Part shown: positions 6,644-10,489 of the stretch, in pieces
How the letters are laid out: each line of letters starts with the position of its first letter
How positions within the stretch are numbered: the stretch's first letter is position 1
Source of the DNA: Chromera velia
Lineage: Eukaryota > Sar > Chromeraceae
Direction of reading: 5' to 3'
DNA: 10,489 nt
Assembly: GCA_018398765.1 (NCBI GenBank)
Contig: JAHBMJ010003489.1
Location: forward strand, 1-10,489
Made by a program: the position numbers and the translations under genes
The notes under the pieces: model-generated
What the model was told of the DNA's origin: nothing
The model's database searches: none
Seen by the model: the letters and a program-made list of their open reading frames with translations, nothing else

Positions 6644-8955
6644 CTTGGGACGTAAGGGGACGCTGAATTCCCCTACTCATGGTCTTTACCTAACCATGCC
6701 CGTATTGTCGCAATCGGTTTCTAACTGTTACGCAAAGAGACAGATCTGATCTCCATCACAGAAGGTATACGAAAGTCGACACTCATCGAGCTGAGCGTTC
6801 ACCACAATGTTTTATTCCTCCTGTCCAGCCACCTTATAGCGTCCAGACAGAAGGTAAAGCGAGGATAAGAACCTTAGGAAGATCTAGAGAAGGAACGTGA
6901 GTAACACTCAGTCAGGCAACAGTTTACAGAAGGTTTGTCCCTATATCAGTCTAAGTTCTAGCATGATCTGGGATTCCAATCGGCTGGATTCACTCTATCA
7001 TACACGGTTTCTACTTATGCTTCTCTCTGTTCCTCTCTCTCAGAGTCTCAGACTCCCGATCTATGACAAACAGACATTAGCTTTAAACGATCCTATCTGT
7101 TGCTCAAGTGACATGTTGCTTGAATGCGAACATTGCGAAGGTCAGACTCGACTTCGATCGATGCGCGCGCGACACGTACAAAGCAAAGCGAGGCGGTGGA
7201 ATGTGGTGCGACACGCTGGCTCACTCAGTCACGGGGCATGTGAAGGTTCAAAGGGCGGCGCCACAGGGTAGGACTCCACAAAACTCAGCGAAACTCAGAC
7301 AACTGAAAAAACTCTGTCTTTGTTGGCACGGGGTTAAAGAAGGAGACTTTGGAGCAGTGGAAAGTTACTGGTGACGCCTAGATAGACGGTGTCAATGCAT
7401 GCATTGGGAGTTTTCTAAGATCCTCTTACAAGGTTTAACTGTATGTCCGATTCCGAGTCTAATTCACTTAAAAAAAAATTTAAAAAAATTAATAAACAGA
7501 AAGAAGTGTAAACTATGCTTATCAAACATGCATGGTTTCTTTTGAGTTAGAGAGCATTTAGAGAATTTGTCGATTCAAAAAAAGAGTCAAAGATTAAATG
7601 GTCAATTATCCCTCATGCACGTTTTAAAACTTAGATGCATAGGTTTCAATTCAATGTAGATCTTTTTATAAACAGATCTGGATCTTTGTTTTGGTGGCTC
7701 TTTGTGCCCACCATGCACTGGACTATCTCCCGGTTGTTTGAGATCTCGAGCTCAATGAGGCACGACTTCCAGCCACCGCCTTGCACCGTTTCATGAAGTA
7801 AGACCAACGAACCCAGCTGAATACCACATCTGCGTACATGGCGATATCGAATTCTTTGCTCTATGAATAAGGTGCACTATGCTGAACTCATGCAGAGCCG
7901 GAACCTGAGCTCGGCCCCTGCCTTACTCGAAAGAACACCATTACAATCATCAGAGTTTCATTCAGACCGGCATGTAAGCCGACTGAGAAGAGGACAGGAG
8001 AGAACCCTGGGCAGAATTTTCGCAGACAACAGATGGAAGCAAAAAACCATAGAGACTGACAGGCAGTAACAGAAGCAGAGAAGCAGAAAGCGAAAAGAAG
8101 AAACGACATTCGCAGATTGAGAAGGGATGCATACAAGCAGACAAACTATCCGAAGAACGTGTATTTTTTGTCACCAATGATGACAATGATTACGCCAAAC
8201 ACCCCTTTCACGTTTTGATTCAACTACCTCCCTGAGCGCAATCCTGCAAAGATCTTCAAATCATTCAGACTCTTAGAGAGGCTTCCTGCGCGTTGCTGAG
8301 TCAACAAAGAGATTCGGCAAGGAGAGAGGCAGGACGCGTGAGAGCCATAAATATTCACCTACTCACCCAGGATAAAAAGAATGACGGCGATTGTCCCTAT
8401 CTCGGTGCCAAGAGGCTGCCTGCCTCTGCGTGCTGCCAGGAGGCTCTCCAGAGCAAAACAGAAGACGACACAACCAGCTCCCCAGAGACCACGCGCGTCT
8501 CTGAGGAATGATGAAGCAAGATGCAAATCGGGAGTGGTGCAATGACCAGAGTTTTTGTGTCATGAAGGTAAGTGGAATATTCAAGTGGGTGCGCCAGACT
8601 GATCAAATTTGGTCTCCCTTCCATCTTTCCTCCTTTGCTTTCTCCGTTTCTTCTTTTCTTCTTTTTGTCTGCACGTCTCTCTCTCTCTCCCTCTTTCTCT
8701 CCCTCTTTCTCTCCCTCTTTCTCTCCCTCTTTCTCTCCCTCTTTCTCTCCCTCTTCCTCTTCCTCTCCCTTTGCCTCTGCCTCTCCCTCTGCCTCTCCCT
8801 CTCCCTCTCCCTCTCCCTCTGCCTCTGCCTCTGCCTCTGCCTCTCCCTCTCCCTCTCCCTCTCCATCTGCCTCTCTCTCCCTTCCTTCCTTCCTTCCTTC
8901 CTTCCTTCCTCTGTTGTTCCTCTGTTCTCTGTCTGTCTGTCTGTCTATCTGTCTA

Positions 8956-8986
<31 letters not shown>

Positions 8987-9147
8987 ATCTGTCTGTCTGT
9001 CTGTCTGCCTGTCTGCCTGTCTGCCTGCCTGCCTGTCTGCCTTCCTGCCTGCCTGCCTGTCTGCCTGTCTGTCTGCCTGTCTGCCTGCCTGCCTGTCTGT
9101 CTGTGTGAAGAAGAAACATATAGTCTGTCTGTCTGTCTGTCTGTCCA

Positions 9148-9178
<31 letters not shown>

Positions 9179-10255
9179 GCCTGTCTGCCTGCCTGCCTGC
9201 CTGTCTGTCTGCCTGTCTGTCTGCCTGTCTGTCTGCCTGTCTGTCTGTCTGTGTGAAGAAGAAACATATAGTCTGTCTGTCTGTCTGTCTGTCTTTTTTT
9301 CTTTCGTTATTTTTTCTTACTTTCTTCCTTTCGTTGGCTTCCTTGCGTTCTCTATTTGCTTTCTTGTCGCTTCTCACTTATTTGTTTTTTTTTCTAACTG
9401 TTGACCTTCCCTTGTTTGGCTCGTCCCCTCTGGTGCCTCTCTATGACTCACCGGAAAACGCTTCCCTTGTCTTTTGTTTCCCAAGCAATCCAAGACTGGA
9501 GCCATGGATCGTCGTCGTCCTCCGCCGCAGTGACGGCACTCTTCTCTGGAACAATCGGACCGTCCCAATGCCTGTCTGTCTCTTCCATCAACCCCCCACA
9601 AACCCATCGCTGGAACTCCTCCCAGACTCTCCGGAAAAACGAAACGGGGGACGCAAAAGCGAAGCTCTGGTCTACAACCATCAAGTCTCCTGCGCAGTGC
9701 TCTTCGTCCCCCTCATCGCTTTGTGTATCCTCCGCTTGCACAAATGTGGGAGAACTCAGACTCAAGCTGGAAGGTCCATCTCCACAATTTCCTATGTATC
9801 CAGGCCTCAAAGCGCCACCCTGTGTAGCGATCGTCCTGTCTGTTACCGTGCTCTCGTCGTCTTTCTTTGCCACTCTTGCCCTTTTTCTTTGCGCTTTCCG
9901 GAACTCAAGTTCCTCCTGCAATCAATCACGAGCACCAAAGAAACGAAACACAAGAAAGTTTTGTCTCCCAACTCAGTGAGGAAATCCAACCTCAAGTGGG
10001 ATCTTGTTTTTTCGAAGTCCGTCAATGAGCTATGAACGCCAAAGAGAACCACTCCGGGGAAGAACCGATCTCAAAAGAAAGCAAAAAAACAAATGGAAGA
10101 CTGGATGGGAGAAAACGCAAACGCAGCATTAATGGTACACAATTGAGGAAAGCAAGACTGACAAACACAATTTCTTCTGGAGTGTGTGTCCCTGGACAGA
10201 CCTGAAGGTCGAAAGTGTCATAGGCCTCTGCCGCTCGTTGAACAGTCGCAAAAGT
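6479..10255 (-). CDS. Split gene for an unrecognised multi-pass membrane protein (5' end outside the window)
   Basis: Exons read leftwards: 10255-10202, 9915-9452, 8500-8367, 8006-7927 and, less surely, 6643-6479 ending in TAA. Joined phases are 0, 2, 1, 0, and every exon carries no internal stop. The visible product is about 298 residues. Residues 1-40 are charged and helix-prone, 41-172 are polar and acidic with DEGDEEH and EDDDD clusters, hydrophobic helices lie at about 178-196 and 207-228, and there is a third weaker one near 235-243. The tail is hydrophilic and ends FIETATYKQIAI. RRGR between the first two helices suggests a cytosolic loop, and NET at 233-235 is a potential N-glycosylation site if lumenal. 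I do not recognise the family. The first exon's donor (GTCTGT) is weak, and the link to the last exon is the least certain part. Confidence 0.5.
6811..7281 (+). repeat. LTR fragment (copy B), uninterrupted relative of 1041-2754
   Basis: It aligns over its whole length with copy A once the nested element is removed, with 29 differences in about 472 bases. It lacks the 5' half of the presumed LTR and any pol sequence, so it is a truncated solo fragment, or a shorter repeat family of its own. It ends at the same ACTCCACA as copy A. It lies antisense inside the proposed last intron of the minus-strand gene. Frames across it (for example 6897-7271) are not conserved in copy A. Confidence 0.85.
7282..7790. 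other. AT-rich intronic or intergenic stretch
   Basis: No gene seen. The part from about 7430 to 7690 is clearly AT-rich, with an A/T homopolymer patch at 7470-7497, unlike its surroundings. Under the gene model it lies in the last intron of the minus-strand gene. Confidence 0.45.
7393..7406. promoter_or_regulatory. 14-bp palindrome containing TGCATGCA
   Basis: CAATGCATGCATTG is a perfect palindrome. TGCATGCA is a known binding word of apicomplexan AP2 factors. Here it sits in a presumed intron, so a role as a control site is only a possibility. Confidence 0.35.
7927..8006 (-). CDS. Exon completing the second hydrophobic helix of the minus-strand split gene
   Basis: The acceptor TTCTGCCCAG ends at 8007 and the donor TTTCGA|GTAAGG starts at 7926. 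The two leading bases complete a Gly codon begun by the previous exon. The frame then reads FSPVLFSVGLHAGLNE, followed by a Met/Val/Phe-rich segment. If the donor is not used, the frame ends 13 codons later at TGA 7888. Confidence 0.5.
8367..8500 (-). CDS. Exon encoding two hydrophobic helices of the minus-strand split gene
   Basis: The acceptor TTCATCATTCCTCAG ends at 8501 and the donor CTGG|GTGAGT starts at 8366. The first base completes the split codon from the preceding exon (CG+A, Arg). The 44 codons that follow encode a hydrophobic helix (LWGAGCVVFCFALESLLAA), a basic loop (RRGRQP) and the start of a second helix (IGTIAVILFIL). All three parts are typical of an integral membrane protein. 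Confidence 0.6.
8676..8912 (+). repeat. Nested pyrimidine simple repeats: (CT)n, 12-bp CTCTCCCTCTTT, CTCTCC/CTCTGC, (CCTT)n
   Basis: Reading rightwards, a short CT run is followed by about five copies of a 12-base unit, then by hexamers alternating CTCTCC and CTCTGC, then by CCTT units to about 8912. The block lies in the 951-base intron between the 9452-9915 and 8367-8500 exons of the minus-strand gene. Confidence 0.85.
8930..9294 (+). repeat. (CTGT/CTGC)n tetranucleotide array with two identical unique plugs
   Basis: The array consists of CTGT and CTGC units with rare CTAT, CCAT and CTTC variants. It is broken twice by the same plug, GTGTGAAGAAGAAACATATA, at 9103 and 9251, exactly 148 bases apart, with matching flanks. 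The plugs show that a block of about 148 bases was duplicated. Leu/Ser/Cys/Val-rich frames across it on the + strand and Asp/Arg/Gln/Thr-rich ones on the minus strand come from the repeat. Confidence 0.9.
9452..9915 (-). CDS. Large exon of the minus-strand split gene, acidic cytosolic-type segment
   Basis: The acceptor GATTGATTGCAG borders it at 9916 and the donor CCG|GTGAGT at 9451 is near consensus. The 464 bases hold 154 full codons plus two bases. It begins EELEFRKAQRKRARVAKK and becomes Ser-rich and then acidic. The middle has a bulky stretch (SFFRRVWEEFQRWV), and the end is acidic with two tryptophans (EDDDDPWLQSWIAW). In-frame stops sit just outside both splice sites, which supports these borders. 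Confidence 0.6.
10202..10255 (-). CDS. Exon (first visible) of the minus-strand split gene
   Basis: The acceptor TCATTTACCTCACAG ends at 10256. Eighteen codons follow (TFATVQRAAEAYDTFDLQ), then the donor CAG|GTCTGT. The exon is a multiple of three and continues in frame into the next one, giving a helix-prone, charged join (DLQ-EELEFRK). The donor is off consensus, so the exon's 3' border is uncertain. Confidence 0.4.
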
Positions 10256-10393
10256 CTGTGAGGTAAATGACGCAGAAAAATAGGTGAACCAGCACCCAGG
10301 GGCAAAGAATAACTGACAAATGTGAGACGAAAGGGAGGTGAGGATGAATAGAGAACAGAATAAACAAAGCTTGACACACATGAGTACAACAGC

Positions 10394-10394
10394 G

Positions 10395-10483
<89 letters not shown>

Positions 10484-10489
10484 ATGCAC
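10394..10489 (+). repeat. (CT)n followed by (CA)n compound microsatellite
   Basis: A CT run to about 10420 turns into a CA run with two ATACATA interruptions and reaches the window's end. It lies in the intron upstream of the first visible exon of the minus-strand gene. Confidence 0.9.

Noticed and set aside
7791-7829. Alternative last exon of the minus-strand gene (12 codons to TGA)
   Set aside because: The phase fits and the acceptor is acceptable, but a 13-codon opening is easily random, and the exon at 6479-6643 is far more protein-like. Kept as a possible isoform only.
8508-8574. ATGATGAAG start followed by consensus donor AAG|GTAAGT on the + strand
   Set aside because: It lies in front of the minus-strand exon at 8367-8500, overlaps its acceptor region, and no + strand exon follows across the repeat block.
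8945-9377. Minus-strand frames of Asp/Arg/Gln/Thr repeats, CRISPR-like regularity
   Set aside because: A continuous tetranucleotide array without unique spacers; the two plugs are identical copies, so it is neither a CRISPR array nor a coding gene.
8508-9404. 298-codon + strand frame (and overlapping 178- and 215-codon frames)
   Set aside because: Almost all of it translates CT- and CTGT-type simple repeats into Leu/Ser/Cys/Val runs, and it lies in the intron of the better supported minus-strand gene.
10022-10489. 155-codon minus-strand frame beginning in a Val/Cys repeat
   Set aside because: Its start is the (CA)n microsatellite. Only the 18 codons between splice sites at 10202-10255 are kept.

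Overview
The window looks like eukaryotic nuclear DNA. GC is mixed. Candidate coding exons are short, split and bounded by GT..AG signals (GTGAGT and GTAAGG donors, pyrimidine-CAG acceptors). Non-coding DNA is full of simple repeats, and several TGCATGCA-type words occur. A coccidian-type apicomplexan would fit: chromovirus retroelements are known from Eimeria, and TGCATGC words are bound by apicomplexan AP2 factors. That assignment is inference; other repeat-rich protists are not excluded.

Region 1 (1-2754) is the 3' end of a Ty3/gypsy chromovirus in + orientation. It holds the integrase C-terminus (GPF segment) and a chromodomain broken by an in-frame TGA, then a polypurine tract and a presumptive 3' LTR that runs to about 2754. 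The LTR is interrupted by a 1242-bp non-autonomous element (1205-2446) with 46-bp imperfect terminal inverted repeats. An uninterrupted relative of the 3' half of the LTR lies at 6811-7281 and preserves the empty site, which fixes the insertion to the base.

Region 2 (2755-5842) is mostly unassigned, with pyrimidine-rich tracts and (CT)n. Only weak single-exon candidates were found on the minus strand (4702-4809, 5360-5463).

Region 3 (5843-6242, +) holds a possible two-exon small gene. The two exons match in phase across a 97-nt intron.

Region 4 (6479-10489, -) is best explained as one split gene whose 5' end lies beyond the right edge. Its exons are at 10255-10202, 9915-9452, 8500-8367, 8006-7927 and probably 6643-6479. 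All joins are phase-compatible. The product has a charged, acidic N-terminal part, two or three hydrophobic helices and a cytosolic-looking tail; I do not recognise the family. One intron carries an elaborate (CTGT/CTGC)n and (CTCTCC)n repeat block. The last intron carries the LTR fragment. The + gene and this - gene are convergent.

All exon models come from reading splice signals and frames by eye, without transcript or homology support.
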